The notes under the pieces: model-generated
Told to the model about the DNA's origin: nothing
The model's input: only the letters and a program-made list of their open reading frames with translations
Databases searched by the model: none
Origin: Mesohalobacter salilacus
GTDB taxonomy: Bacteria > Bacteroidota > Bacteroidia > Flavobacteriales > Flavobacteriaceae
Reading direction: 5' to 3'
Assembly (NCBI GenBank): GCA_003931895.1
Contig: RRZV01000070.1
Location: 1 to 64,000 of the forward strand
DNA: 64,000 nt
Program-made: the position numbers and the translations under genes
Part shown: positions 1-9,282 of the stretch, piece after piece
Position numbering within the stretch: position 1 is the first letter of the stretch
Layout: each line of letters opens with the position of its first letter

Positions 1-7
1 TTTTGTT

Positions 8-89
8 TTTTAGAGCGTCGGATTTATATACGCCTGAGGCGTACGGCAGTTCCCCCGAAGCTTTGGGGCTGCTCCTCGCTACAATTACC
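8..89. repeat. GC-richer repeat-like segment with small palindromes
   Basis: This stretch is clearly richer in G and C than the AT-rich flank after it. It carries two short dyads: CGCCTGAGGCG around 31-41 and a CCCCGAAG/CTTTGGGG palindrome around 53-68. It encodes no convincing ORF. It looks like the edge of a dispersed intergenic repeat of the kind seen in Flavobacteriaceae genomes, or the end of an RNA-rich region to the left. No tRNA or tmRNA fold could be recognised. Its identity is a guess, because only one copy is visible here. Confidence 0.3.
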
Positions 90-116
90 AAAGCCTTGTA
101 TTCACAGGGCTTTTTT
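90..116 (+). terminator. Intrinsic terminator of a gene left of the window
   Basis: The arms AAAGCCTTGT (90-99) and ACAGGGCTTT (104-113) pair with one G-T wobble around a four-base loop. The hairpin runs into a T tract at 111-116. It reads on the plus strand, so it probably ends a transcript that begins before position 1. Confidence 0.65.
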
Positions 117-224
117 AGTTATGTTAAATAATTATTTTCAAGTGTTTTGTTGCTTTTAACTATATTAAAAATTTATTTCTTATCTTTTTAAAGATTTTAT
201 TTATATTTAGAAAAAATAATAACT

Positions 225-1019
225 ATGAAAAGCATTTTAAATTTTTTTATTCTATTATTGATTATTAGTTGTAAATCTGAACCTAAAGATGAAAGCAAGA
301 CGTCAAAAACAGAGCAAAAAACTGAAACACAAAAAGAAATTCCTGTTGAAATAACGCCAATTGAACACGCTACTTTTGTTATGGAATGGGCAGATGAAGT
401 TGTTTATGTTGATCCTAATGGAGGAGTTGATGCTTTTAAAGATTTGCCTAAACCTAGCTTGGTTTTAATTACGGATATTCACGGCGATCATTTTAATTTA
501 GAAACGCTTAAAGGTTTATCTCAAAGTTTTGATATGGTTGCACCACAAGCGGTTTACGATAAAATGCCAAAAGAACTCCAAAATAAAACTAAAATTCTTG
601 CCAATGGGAAGTCATTCGATTTTCACGGGTTTAATTTAAAAGGCGTTCCAATGTATAATATAACAGAGGCACGCTTAAAATATCATGAGAAAGGACGTGG
701 AAACGGTTATGTTGTTTCAAAAGACAATTACAAAGTTTATATCAGTGGCGACACAGAGGCTATTCCAGAAATGAAAAGCCTAACAGATATCGATTTAGCT
801 TTTATGTGTATGAATCTTCCTTACACCATGCCACCAGAAATGGCTGCCGAAGCTGTGCTATCATTTAAGCCCAAAAAAGTTTTACCTTATCACTACAGAG
901 GTATGAAAGATGGGAAGCCACATTTTTTTAGTGTAGAAAAATTTAAAGAAATGGTTCAATCGCAGAATGATGAGATTGAAGTCAGTCTTTTAGATTGGTA
1001 TCCTAAAAAATCTAGCTAA
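225..1019 (+). CDS. Metallo-beta-lactamase-fold hydrolase, lipoprotein
   Basis: The 264-residue product starts with a lipoprotein signal ending LIISCKSEP, with the lipobox Cys near residue 16, so it is predicted to be membrane anchored. A Lys/Glu/Thr-rich linker follows. The rest resembles UlaG-like MBL-fold hydrolases: the metal motif is seen in TDIHGDHFN, a second ligand region in ISGDTE and a late His in LPYHYRG. The substrate cannot be told from sequence. Its stop lies inside the 3' end of the convergent recO gene, an eight-base overlap. No strong promoter was found upstream; an AT-rich leader separates it from the terminator at 90-116. Confidence 0.8.
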   Translation: MKSILNFFILLLIISCKSEPKDESKTSKTEQKTETQKEIPVEITPIEHATFVMEWADEVVYVDPNGGVDAFKDLPKPSLVLITDIHGDHFNLETLKGLSQSFDMVAPQAVYDKMPKELQNKTKILANGKSFDFHGFNLKGVPMYNITEARLKYHEKGRGNGYVVSKDNYKVYISGDTEAIPEMKSLTDIDLAFMCMNLPYTMPPEMAAEAVLSFKPKKVLPYHYRGMKDGKPHFFSVEKFKEMVQSQNDEIEVSLLDWYPKKSS

Positions 1020-1731
1020 ACACTTGTTGGATAACACTTAGTGATTTTGGAATCTTGAAGTTTTCAATGTGTAATTCATAATAATTCATCAATACCTCTA
1101 AAATTTCTAAACGCTGTTTTTTTGACAATTCTATATGTTGGTAATTTATAAAGTCGTTTTCAATAAATTCAGACAACAATTTTGAATATTTAAAGTTTAA
1201 AGTATATGGACTTTCAAAAGCTTGAAATAAACCTTCACTAAGGTTAAAATAAATTTCATCTATTTTGCTAGAAATATGTGGGTAAAAGCCTAAAAATGAA
1301 GATAGTTTTAGAAGAAAAGCGATATGAAAATTAGCATAGTTAGATGTATTTTCTAAATGTAGAATACAAAATTCCAAAAATTCATAAAGTTTTTCATTCT
1401 GTTCTTCTTCAACAATAACTGAGTTTAAAATTTCGGATAAAAACATCACCAAAGACGATTTGTAAACATTGCTCTGCAATGCGTTGAGATGGTGTGTGAG
1501 TTGTACTTCTTTAAAATATTCTAGATGGCCTTTATTTCTATATTGCATCTCGATGCTAATCAAACTTAAAGGCTGAAACATTGAAACCCTCAATTTACCT
1601 TTTTTTGATTTTAGCACACCTTTTGCCATAAACGAAATACTGCCTAAGGCCTTAGTGTAGCATCTTACAATAAGATCAGCGTCACGATATTTAATACTTG
1701 AAATAACAATAGCTTGGGTTTTGACAAACAT
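1012..1731 (-). CDS. recO: DNA repair protein RecO
   Basis: RecO helps RecR load RecA on SSB-coated single-stranded DNA in gap repair. The 239-residue protein has the usual length. Its start, MFVKTQAIVISSIKYRDAD, is the typical RecO OB-fold opening, and the remainder is the helical domain. The family's zinc-finger cysteines are absent, which is common in Bacteroidota. Its ATG shares one base with the stop codon of the upstream porZ-like gene (TAATG), so translation is probably coupled. It overlaps the convergent MBL-fold gene by eight bases. Confidence 0.92.
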   Translation of the reverse strand: MFVKTQAIVISSIKYRDADLIVRCYTKALGSISFMAKGVLKSKKGKLRVSMFQPLSLISIEMQYRNKGHLEYFKEVQLTHHLNALQSNVYKSSLVMFLSEILNSVIVEEEQNEKLYEFLEFCILHLENTSNYANFHIAFLLKLSSFLGFYPHISSKIDEIYFNLSEGLFQAFESPYTLNFKYSKLLSEFIENDFINYQHIELSKKQRLEILEVLMNYYELHIENFKIPKSLSVIQQVFS

Positions 1732-4046
1732 TATCTGATAATCATAATTTTACTGACTTGCGTTTCTATCTGGTCTTCCCCTGTAATGAGAACCATGTAG
1801 ACACCAGAAGCTACTCTATGTTTACCAAAGGCACGTGTATCCCACTGAATACTACCTCCAGAGGCAAATTCTTCATGAACTAAATTTCCTGTGACGTCTG
1901 TAATTTTAACATTGGCATTATCAGTAAGTCCATCAATGGTAACTACTCCAGAAAAGCCTGGCTTTACAGGATTAGGGAATACTCTTACGTTTTCAAGATT
2001 ATCAACCCCATCGGTTACTCTGCTCTGAAAAGAAACTAAACCTCTATTAGTACCAAAAAAAACTTCACCTGTTGCGCCATTAATTTCAATACTAATTACA
2101 CTATTGGATGGCAAAGGCGAATTGTCTTGGGTAAATTGATTTAAGGTCTCTTGCCCTGTAGAATTTACCTGAAATACGCCAGAATCTGCCGTAGCTATCC
2201 ATATATTACCTGCCCCATCGGCTTCAATATCAGTGATGAATTGTTGAAATAGTAGCTCTTGAGGTACGCCATCTTCTAAAAATATAATAGGTGATACATT
2301 GAGTTGGGCATCTTCATCAAACATAGCTTGTGGATTGAAAGCCACACGAAGTCCTTCTGCTGTTCCAATCCAAAGCCGATTATTGTTGTCAAATTCCATT
2401 GCGCTTATTACGGGATTGGGTTCAAAGACCTCGGGGAGATCTACGCCCTCAACATCTCTAGCAATTTTACCAGTTAAGCCTGTTGAAGGCTGAAAGCCAA
2501 TAATACCAGAAAAAGATGTAGCAAGATAAACATTGCCTTGATCATCTGCAGTGACTTTAGCTGAGCTTGTTTTTATTGGTTCTACAAGAGTTTCTGACAA
2601 GTCAGCGACAACTATTTGATTATTGTCTGTTAAACGTTTTAAAGGGTTTTCTGTAATAGAGTTACTCATATACAAATCGCCTTGATTATCAAATACCGTT
2701 GCGCCAACTCTCACATCACCAGGAATTGGGTTACCGCTTGGGTTAGAAGTATTAACTAGTCCAGAGTTTGAGGGATCTAACTTTAGGACTACTTCTTCAT
2801 TTTCTAAAATTAATAAACCGTCTATAAAACTTGATAAATAAACACGATTTGGGTTGTTAATATCAACAGTTGCATCTGTAATAACTTTAGTTTCTTGCAA
2901 ATCTTCGAAAGTCAAATTTGACCAAAAATCACCTGTAAAGTGGCTTACGCCTCTTCTATTTAATGGGAATGGATTAAAAATCCGATTGTACTCTCCATAA
3001 ACCACCCAAAGTTCATCTTGAAAACTTGTTAAGCTGAAAACAGAATTTAAAATTGGCCCGTCAGGACTCACCCTTTGAAAGTTTGTTGAATTTAAGCCTT
3101 CCATTTGTAAAAGCCCAAACTTTGCATCACCTATAAATAGGACATCATTTGCAATCCTTGCAGAGTTAAAATTGGTTTCCAATTCTACTTCTTCAAATAA
3201 AGCATTCACTAAACCAATTTCATTGAGTTGAGCATTTAAGGTATGAACAGTATTTGGCGTCACCACAATTAACTTTTCTTCATCTTGATTTAACTGCTTA
3301 ACTTCACCGGGGAATTGCCTTATAAAGTTTAAATTGTTGTTGTTTATCTCAAATAAACTGTTGTCAACCCTAACTGTAAGAAGTTGGTTTTCAAAATTAA
3401 TAATACCTCGCCAATTGGAAGAACCTATAGTTTGCCACACGTCAAAATCAACCAAGTTGGGGTCGTTTACATTTGCAAAACGTATTGAGCCACCAAAAGT
3501 TGACGCATACAAAGTTGAGTTAAAAACTGCGGTTTGTGTGACATTAATCTGTTGTCCATTTTGACCAATAAAAAAGGAATCACCAAACTCTAAATTGGCA
3601 AGATTGTATTCAGCTACACCAAATTCAGTTGAAATAAACACTTTATCTTCAAATTCTAAAAAATGATTAATCCGTTTATCATCAGGTGCAATGGTTTGTT
3701 TATTCAAAATATCAACTATAGTAAACACTTGCCCGTTGTTATCCATAACCACTTGTAAGAGTCCATTTTCGTATCCAATGATACTTAATGCAAAGGCTTC
3801 AGAATAATGAATAGCACTGATTTCGCTTCCTTCTAATCCGTTAACCGCATCGGTTTTGAATTGAGTTTGAGACACAGGGTCATACTCAAAAATGGCATTT
3901 TGAGCAGCTGCAATTACTCGGTTATTACCGATAGAAATATCTCTGATATCTAAGTACGAAAAATAACCTGTCCATTGGTTTGAAAAATCTTGGGTGTATC
4001 CAAACTTAAAGACGAAAAAGACAAGAAATAATTTTAAAATTTTCAT
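1731..4046 (-). CDS. porZ: PorZ-like beta-propeller protein with T9SS sorting domain
   Basis: The protein has about 771 residues from the chosen start. A signal peptide (MKILKLFLVFFVFKFGYTQ) leads into a long beta-propeller region made of repeats such as LWIGTAEGLRV, IWIATADSGVF and VFFGTNRGLVSF, like two-component-regulator propellers. The last 85 or so residues form a type A T9SS C-terminal domain (VRVFPNPVKPG through to KIMIIR). PorZ is a surface protein of the T9SS attachment complex. The start at 4046 is preferred over the ATG six codons upstream because it opens the signal peptide directly. It is coupled to recO through TAATG. Confidence 0.85.
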   Translation of the reverse strand: MKILKLFLVFFVFKFGYTQDFSNQWTGYFSYLDIRDISIGNNRVIAAAQNAIFEYDPVSQTQFKTDAVNGLEGSEISAIHYSEAFALSIIGYENGLLQVVMDNNGQVFTIVDILNKQTIAPDDKRINHFLEFEDKVFISTEFGVAEYNLANLEFGDSFFIGQNGQQINVTQTAVFNSTLYASTFGGSIRFANVNDPNLVDFDVWQTIGSSNWRGIINFENQLLTVRVDNSLFEINNNNLNFIRQFPGEVKQLNQDEEKLIVVTPNTVHTLNAQLNEIGLVNALFEEVELETNFNSARIANDVLFIGDAKFGLLQMEGLNSTNFQRVSPDGPILNSVFSLTSFQDELWVVYGEYNRIFNPFPLNRRGVSHFTGDFWSNLTFEDLQETKVITDATVDINNPNRVYLSSFIDGLLILENEEVVLKLDPSNSGLVNTSNPSGNPIPGDVRVGATVFDNQGDLYMSNSITENPLKRLTDNNQIVVADLSETLVEPIKTSSAKVTADDQGNVYLATSFSGIIGFQPSTGLTGKIARDVEGVDLPEVFEPNPVISAMEFDNNNRLWIGTAEGLRVAFNPQAMFDEDAQLNVSPIIFLEDGVPQELLFQQFITDIEADGAGNIWIATADSGVFQVNSTGQETLNQFTQDNSPLPSNSVISIEINGATGEVFFGTNRGLVSFQSRVTDGVDNLENVRVFPNPVKPGFSGVVTIDGLTDNANVKITDVTGNLVHEEFASGGSIQWDTRAFGKHRVASGVYMVLITGEDQIETQVSKIMIIR

Positions 4047-4191
4047 ATGAATATAACTAAACACTTCTTAGTTTTATTGTAGTTAAAAGGCTGTAAATGT
4101 AATTATAAAATTAGACAACGACTTCAACACATAAGATGTGAAATATAACTGTGTTTTATCATTTTTTTAATTTAAAACCTTAAAATAATTT

Positions 4192-4199
4192 TATATTTG
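4192..4199 (+). promoter_or_regulatory. Predicted gdhA promoter -7 box
   Basis: TATATTTG matches the Bacteroidota primary-sigma -7 consensus TANNTTTG and lies 43 bases before the gdhA ATG. No clear -33 TTTG sits at the expected spacing. Confidence 0.45.
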
Positions 4200-4242
4200 C
4201 ATTTTATTAAAATAAGTCTAATATTTTATCATATCCATAATT

Positions 4243-5586
4243 ATGAATTTAAAAATTGAAGAATTTGTAAACACAATTCAACAAAAAAACCCAGGAGAAA
4301 CTGAGTTTTTGCAAGCAGTAGAAGAAGTTGCCGAAACTGTTATTCCTTTTATAGAAAACAATCCAAAATATCAAAACAAGATGTTGTTGGAGCGTATGGT
4401 AGAGCCTGAGCGTATTATTACCTTTAGAGTCACTTGGCTAGACGACGAAGGCCAAATACAAGTCAATCGTGGCTACCGTGTTCAATTTAATTCTGCTATT
4501 GGCCCATATAAAGGCGGATTAAGATTTCATCCCTCTGTTAATTTAAGCATTCTTAAGTTTTTAGGATTCGAACAGGTTTTTAAAAATAGTCTAACCACTT
4601 TGCCTCTTGGTGGAGGAAAAGGAGGCTCAGATTTTGACCCTAAAGGAAAATCAGACAATGAAGTGATGCGTTTTTGTCAAAGTTTTATGACAGAATTAGC
4701 CAAACACATAGGTAGCGATACTGACGTACCCGCTGGAGATATCGGCGTAGGTGCTCGAGAAATTGGTTTCTTATTTGGGCAATACAAGCGCCTTCAAAAT
4801 GAATTTACTGGTATTTTGACGGGTAAAGGATTGTCTTATGGTGGTTCATTGATTAGACCAGAAGCTACGGGTTATGGTAATATTTACTTTGCCCAGAATA
4901 TGTTGAAAACAAAAAACGATAGTTTAGAAGGTAAAACCGCATTGATTTCAGGTTCTGGTAATGTTGCGCAATTTGCTGCAGAAAAAGCAATAGAACAGGG
5001 AGTTAAAGTGTTTACAATGTCAGATTCTGGAGGTTATATTTTTGATGAAGACGGTATTGACAATGAAAAACTTGAATTTATAAAAGATCTAAAAAATAAC
5101 AAACGCGGTAGAATTAAAGAGTATACTGATAAATATAAAAACGCAAAATTCATTGAAGGTCAGACGCCTTGGAGCGAAAAAGCAGATTTAGCTTTTCCTT
5201 GTGCTACACAAAATGAACTTAATGAAGATGATGCAAAAACATTGGTTAAAAATGGCGTGATGTTAGTTGGCGAAGGTGCAAATATGCCATGTTCTGCTGA
5301 AGCTATTGAAGTCTTTCAAGAAGCTGGAATTTTATTTTCTCCAGGTAAAGCATCAAATGCTGGTGGTGTGGCAACTTCTGGTCTTGAAATGACTCAAAAC
5401 TCAATGCGTTATGGCTGGTCTTCAGAAGAAGTTGACCAAAAGCTTAAAGACATTATGGAAAGCATTCACGATGCTTGCGTAAAATATGGTAAGACATCTG
5501 ATGGTAATTTAGATTACGTTAAAGGTGCCAACATTGCAGGCTTTGTAAAAGTTGCTGATGCAATGCTTGCTCAAGGCGCGGTATAA
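4243..5586 (+). CDS. gdhA: NADP-specific glutamate dehydrogenase
   Basis: It converts 2-oxoglutarate and ammonium to glutamate, a main ammonium-assimilation reaction. The 447-residue length is that of hexameric bacterial GDH. The substrate-binding region reads YKGGLRFHPSVN and PLGGGKGGSDFDPKGKSD, with the catalytic lysine in that block. The nucleotide-binding glycine motif is SGSGNVAQFA. C-terminal blocks such as SPGKASNAGGVATSG are intact. It stands alone with its own -7 box upstream and a strong hairpin terminator downstream, facing the TlpA-like gene. Confidence 0.96.
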   Translation: MNLKIEEFVNTIQQKNPGETEFLQAVEEVAETVIPFIENNPKYQNKMLLERMVEPERIITFRVTWLDDEGQIQVNRGYRVQFNSAIGPYKGGLRFHPSVNLSILKFLGFEQVFKNSLTTLPLGGGKGGSDFDPKGKSDNEVMRFCQSFMTELAKHIGSDTDVPAGDIGVGAREIGFLFGQYKRLQNEFTGILTGKGLSYGGSLIRPEATGYGNIYFAQNMLKTKNDSLEGKTALISGSGNVAQFAAEKAIEQGVKVFTMSDSGGYIFDEDGIDNEKLEFIKDLKNNKRGRIKEYTDKYKNAKFIEGQTPWSEKADLAFPCATQNELNEDDAKTLVKNGVMLVGEGANMPCSAEAIEVFQEAGILFSPGKASNAGGVATSGLEMTQNSMRYGWSSEEVDQKLKDIMESIHDACVKYGKTSDGNLDYVKGANIAGFVKVADAMLAQGAV

Positions 5587-5610
5587 ATTACTAAAGTATA
5601 AAAGATAAAA

Positions 5611-5640
5611 AAGCTCGGTTTTTGACCGAGCTTTTTTTTG
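5611..5640. terminator. Bidirectional intrinsic terminator between gdhA and the TlpA-like gene
   Basis: A perfect nine-base stem, AAGCTCGGT (5611-5619) with ACCGAGCTT (5625-5633), closes a five-base loop. A T run follows on the plus strand and an A run precedes it, so it can act on both convergent transcripts. Confidence 0.9.
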
Positions 5641-5663
5641 TATGTGTTTTTTAAATTTTTATC

Positions 5664-6773
5664 CTAACCTTCACCTAAAATCTCATCAACTTTTTGTCTG
5701 AGTGCATTGCCTCTTAAGTTTTTAGCTACAATGACTCCGCTTTCATCAATTAAAAATGTCGCAGGAATTGATCGTACACCCCATTCTTTAGCGATAGGCT
5801 CATTCCAGTATTGAAGGTTTGAAATGTGATACCAATCCATATTGTCATCTTTTATAGCCTTTTTCCAACTGCTTTTCTTTTTATCTAAAGATACACTGAT
5901 AATAGAAAAACCTTTGTCTTTATAGTCGTTGTAAACACTAACAACATTAGGGTTTTCAATACGGCAAGGCTTACACCACGATGCCCAAAAATCAATTAAA
6001 GTCAATTCACCCATAGCGTCTTTTAGTGATAACATATCGCCTTCTGGTGTTGGTGCTTCAAACATTTCTACTTTCGCACCGATATCGGTTTTTGACATTT
6101 TAGCGATGTTTTGAGCGAGAAGTTTTCCTAAAGTATGGTCTTTGACTTCATCAGAAAAACTGTTGTAAATCGATTTTATTTCTGAATTAGGTAACTTTTT
6201 ACTCGACATTAAATCTGATAGTGCTAAAGCGGCGACTATAGAATTTGGATTTGATTCTGCCATTTCCTTTCTAAAAGCAACATCTTGATCTTGAAGCGCT
6301 TCTTGTTCTTTTCTTAAACTCATATAAGTTTCTCGATTTTGATCCATCATAGCTTGACGCATATCTTGACCTAATTTATTCATAGCATTGGCAGACGCTT
6401 TTAAGGTGTCCATGTAGGTCATTAAAAGTTCATTGTGTTTCCCGCCAGAGATTCTTGAGCTTCGCAAACTGTCTTTGTATAATACAGCCTCAAGAGGTTC
6501 ATCTTCATTGACAAAAAACAAATTACTGCTAACACCTTCTATTGTGAACATGTTAAGTTGTTGAGGTTCACCTTCTTCTAAATCTAAAGTAAATTGTCCA
6601 TTCATCACTTCTACGGTATCAATGGGAACAGGTTGGTTGTTTTTTCCCAATTTAGATAAATAAACTTTGGCATTATTGTCAACCCCATCAATCTGGGCTG
6701 TAAAATCTGCTTTGTCACTTTGACAAGCAATAAAAATAAGTATTGAAAACACACTTAAAACTAATCCTTTCAT
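5664..6773 (-). CDS. TlpA-family thiol-disulfide oxidoreductase lipoprotein
   Basis: The 369-residue protein begins with a lipoprotein signal (ILIFIACQSDK). An N-terminal DUF4369-like beta domain covers roughly residues 22-120, then a helical linker, then a C-terminal thioredoxin fold from about residue 235. The active site is WASWCKPC, followed by the cis-Pro block SIPATFLID. Proteins of this type reduce or isomerise disulfides at the periplasmic face. A minus-strand TATTTTTG at 6790-6797 could be its -7 box, leaving a very short leader. It stands as a single gene. Confidence 0.87.
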   Translation of the reverse strand: MKGLVLSVFSILIFIACQSDKADFTAQIDGVDNNAKVYLSKLGKNNQPVPIDTVEVMNGQFTLDLEEGEPQQLNMFTIEGVSSNLFFVNEDEPLEAVLYKDSLRSSRISGGKHNELLMTYMDTLKASANAMNKLGQDMRQAMMDQNRETYMSLRKEQEALQDQDVAFRKEMAESNPNSIVAALALSDLMSSKKLPNSEIKSIYNSFSDEVKDHTLGKLLAQNIAKMSKTDIGAKVEMFEAPTPEGDMLSLKDAMGELTLIDFWASWCKPCRIENPNVVSVYNDYKDKGFSIISVSLDKKKSSWKKAIKDDNMDWYHISNLQYWNEPIAKEWGVRSIPATFLIDESGVIVAKNLRGNALRQKVDEILGEG

Positions 6774-6789
6774 ATTATAAATTTTGATA

Positions 6790-6797
6790 CAAAAATA
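6790..6797 (-). promoter_or_regulatory. Possible -7 box of the TlpA-like gene
   Basis: On the minus strand this reads TATTTTTG, matching TANNTTTG, 17 bases before the ATG. No good -33 element was seen at the proper spacing, so support is modest. Confidence 0.35.
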
Positions 6798-6882
6798 AAT
6801 AATGACAATTACAAAACCGACTTAATCTTATAATATATTGTTAATTTGTAATTTAGCTCTTAATTATTAGACTAATAATATA

Positions 6883-9282
6883 ATGATAAATGATAAAAAT
6901 TCAATGATGGACTATAATTACCCATTTAAGGTAAGAATTAACTTTAAGAGCATTTTCGAACATTTTGAAAATCGCTTAAAAAGTGAAGATAATCCATTAG
7001 CTAAAAAATATATTGAAGACTTTTTAGATTACTTTAAACAATATCCTGTCTTAAAAGAAAGCATTGACGATTTTGATATCATCAAAAAATATGAAAAACA
7101 AATCAGTTATTTATTTGATGATTTGTTTCCTAATATGTTGTCTGAAAATGAAATCAAAGCGGCTTCAATTCCCTATAGACATTTTGTATTCAACAAATCT
7201 AAGCGTTTACAACAAATATTAAAAAACGCTGGATCAGAATATGAACTTAAGATTAGAAATTTCGATTACAAGCAAAACTATATTCACGCCTGCGTATTGA
7301 TTTTAAATCATTACTACGGTTATAATATCGACTTTTTTAGACCAATTTACTATGATATTCCTGATAAAGATGGTAATGTTAGACATTATAGATTGTTTAT
7401 CAATGCTGATTTTGTAGAGCTATCAAAAACCAAATCTGCACCTGATATTAATGATGATATTGTAAATGAACTGCTTAATAATGCAGATAATTTAAAAATG
7501 TGGCAGGACAAATTTCCACCAAACTCTTATAATTTTGATGGTTTTACTATTATAAATATAACCGACGTTACTATTGACGAAGAGATTTCTAAGTTTAAGT
7601 CTATTTTGTTACAAGGCGAAATAGACCACCCTGACATTACTTCAAAGTTAAGACGGATTTTTAGAAATATTTTTAAATTAGATGATTTAGATTTTGGGTT
7701 TTCTATTTACGATGAAGAATCTCAAGCTTTTTATAGAGTCAGCCAAAACATCAACAGTTTTATTTTAGATAGTGATTTGTCGAGAAATTGCAACACGGCT
7801 ATGTGTAGCCATACTTTAAGACAACTTATTGAAAATCAAAAGCATTTCAGTATTCCTGATTTAGATATTTATGCTGAAAATACTAACAATGATAAGCTGT
7901 CACAAACTTTAATAAGTAAAGGTTTTAAATCGTGTTTATTAACGCCTATTACTAAAAATGAAAAATTACTTGGTGTTTTAGGCTTAGTGTCTAAAAAGAA
8001 AAACGCTCTTAATATTATTAATGCTGAAAAACTTGAAGACTTTATACCTAATTTACTTCTAGCTTTGGAGCGTGGTATAGAGCACAAAGAAAATCTCATC
8101 AAAGCTATTATTCAGCAAGAATGCACTTCAATACACGAAAGTGTGGAGTGGAAATTTGAAGAAGAAGCGCAGAAATTACTCGAAGCTCGACAACAAAAAT
8201 TGAATGCAACATTTAGCGATATTAAATTTGACAATGTTTACCCATTATTTGGACAAATTGATATTGTAAAGTCTTCAGATACTCGAAATGCAGCGATTCA
8301 AAGAGACTTAAATATTCAGCTTAATAAACTTCTAGATATTTTGAATTATGCTTATGAACATTCACCAATTATGGTGTATGAACAACTCAAGTTTAGAATT
8401 GAAGAACTTTTAGAAGATGTCAACAAAAATTTTAATACCTCAACCGAACAAAATATCACAGCTTTTATTTTTAACGATATTCACCCCGTTTTAGAACAAA
8501 TCGAGCAAGATTTACCTAATAGCAGTGAAGTGATTTCCAAATACAGAGCCATGCTTGATGAAAACACAGGTTTGGTTTATCAAGAGCGAAAAGTTTATGA
8601 CGATACGGTCAATTACATTAACAAAGAGTTGGCCTGTATGATAGACCATAAACAACAACAAGCTCAGGAGATTTTTCCACATTATTTTGAACGCTTCAAA
8701 ACCGATGGCATTGAACATAATATGTATATCGGCAACTCTATAAGTCAAAATAAAAACTTCTCAAAAGTCATGCTCCAAAACTTAAGGTTGTGGCAAATGC
8801 AAACCATGTGTGAGATGGAAAATTTATTTTACAATGTGCAAAAAGACAACGAGTTTCAACTTGAAGCAGCATCATTAATTTTGGTATATAATTCTACCTT
8901 GAGTATTCGTTACCGTGTTGATGAAAAGAAATTTGATATAGACGGAGCCTACAATGCGAGATATGAAATTGCTAAAAAACGTATTGACAAAGCCTTTATT
9001 AAAAATACCGAGGAGCGCATTACACAAAAGGGAAAATTAGTTATTATTTATAGTCAAAAAGAAGACGCCATTGAATATCAGCAATATATCAAATATCTTC
9101 AAAACAAACAATTTCTCGGTCAGGAAATTGAGAAATTAGAGTTGGAAGATTTACAAGGCATAAGTGGTTTAAAAGCACTAAGAGTCAATGTTTTATACAA
9201 TGTTTCTAAAAATGAGAAACCTATGACTTATGAAGATTTGTCTAAAGCTATTACATCACCCAAAACGCCACAACAAAACTAA
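6883..9282 (+). CDS. Large GAF-domain protein of unknown function
   Basis: The 799-residue soluble protein has no signal peptide or membrane segment. The N-terminal 230 residues are mostly helical with no recognised domain. Residues around 253-403 look like a GAF sensor domain (GFKSCLLTPITKNEKLLGVLGL is its last strand region). The C-terminal 390 residues are charged and helical. No kinase, cyclase or DNA-binding output domain was seen, so the ligand and output are unknown. Alternative ATGs exist seven and eight codons in. Its last 32 bases overlap the convergent HD/PycTM gene, a pairing that may be functional. The GAF call is from pattern only. Confidence 0.7.
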   Translation: MINDKNSMMDYNYPFKVRINFKSIFEHFENRLKSEDNPLAKKYIEDFLDYFKQYPVLKESIDDFDIIKKYEKQISYLFDDLFPNMLSENEIKAASIPYRHFVFNKSKRLQQILKNAGSEYELKIRNFDYKQNYIHACVLILNHYYGYNIDFFRPIYYDIPDKDGNVRHYRLFINADFVELSKTKSAPDINDDIVNELLNNADNLKMWQDKFPPNSYNFDGFTIINITDVTIDEEISKFKSILLQGEIDHPDITSKLRRIFRNIFKLDDLDFGFSIYDEESQAFYRVSQNINSFILDSDLSRNCNTAMCSHTLRQLIENQKHFSIPDLDIYAENTNNDKLSQTLISKGFKSCLLTPITKNEKLLGVLGLVSKKKNALNIINAEKLEDFIPNLLLALERGIEHKENLIKAIIQQECTSIHESVEWKFEEEAQKLLEARQQKLNATFSDIKFDNVYPLFGQIDIVKSSDTRNAAIQRDLNIQLNKLLDILNYAYEHSPIMVYEQLKFRIEELLEDVNKNFNTSTEQNITAFIFNDIHPVLEQIEQDLPNSSEVISKYRAMLDENTGLVYQERKVYDDTVNYINKELACMIDHKQQQAQEIFPHYFERFKTDGIEHNMYIGNSISQNKNFSKVMLQNLRLWQMQTMCEMENLFYNVQKDNEFQLEAASLILVYNSTLSIRYRVDEKKFDIDGAYNARYEIAKKRIDKAFIKNTEERITQKGKLVIIYSQKEDAIEYQQYIKYLQNKQFLGQEIEKLELEDLQGISGLKALRVNVLYNVSKNEKPMTYEDLSKAITSPKTPQQN

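Noticed and set aside
1-120. tRNA or tmRNA end at the left edge
   Set aside because: No cloverleaf, T-loop consensus or CCA end could be read; only a repeat-like block and a terminator.
4047-4064. Six-codon upstream extension of the porZ-like gene
   Set aside because: The ATG at 4046 opens the signal peptide directly; the extra residues add nothing typical.
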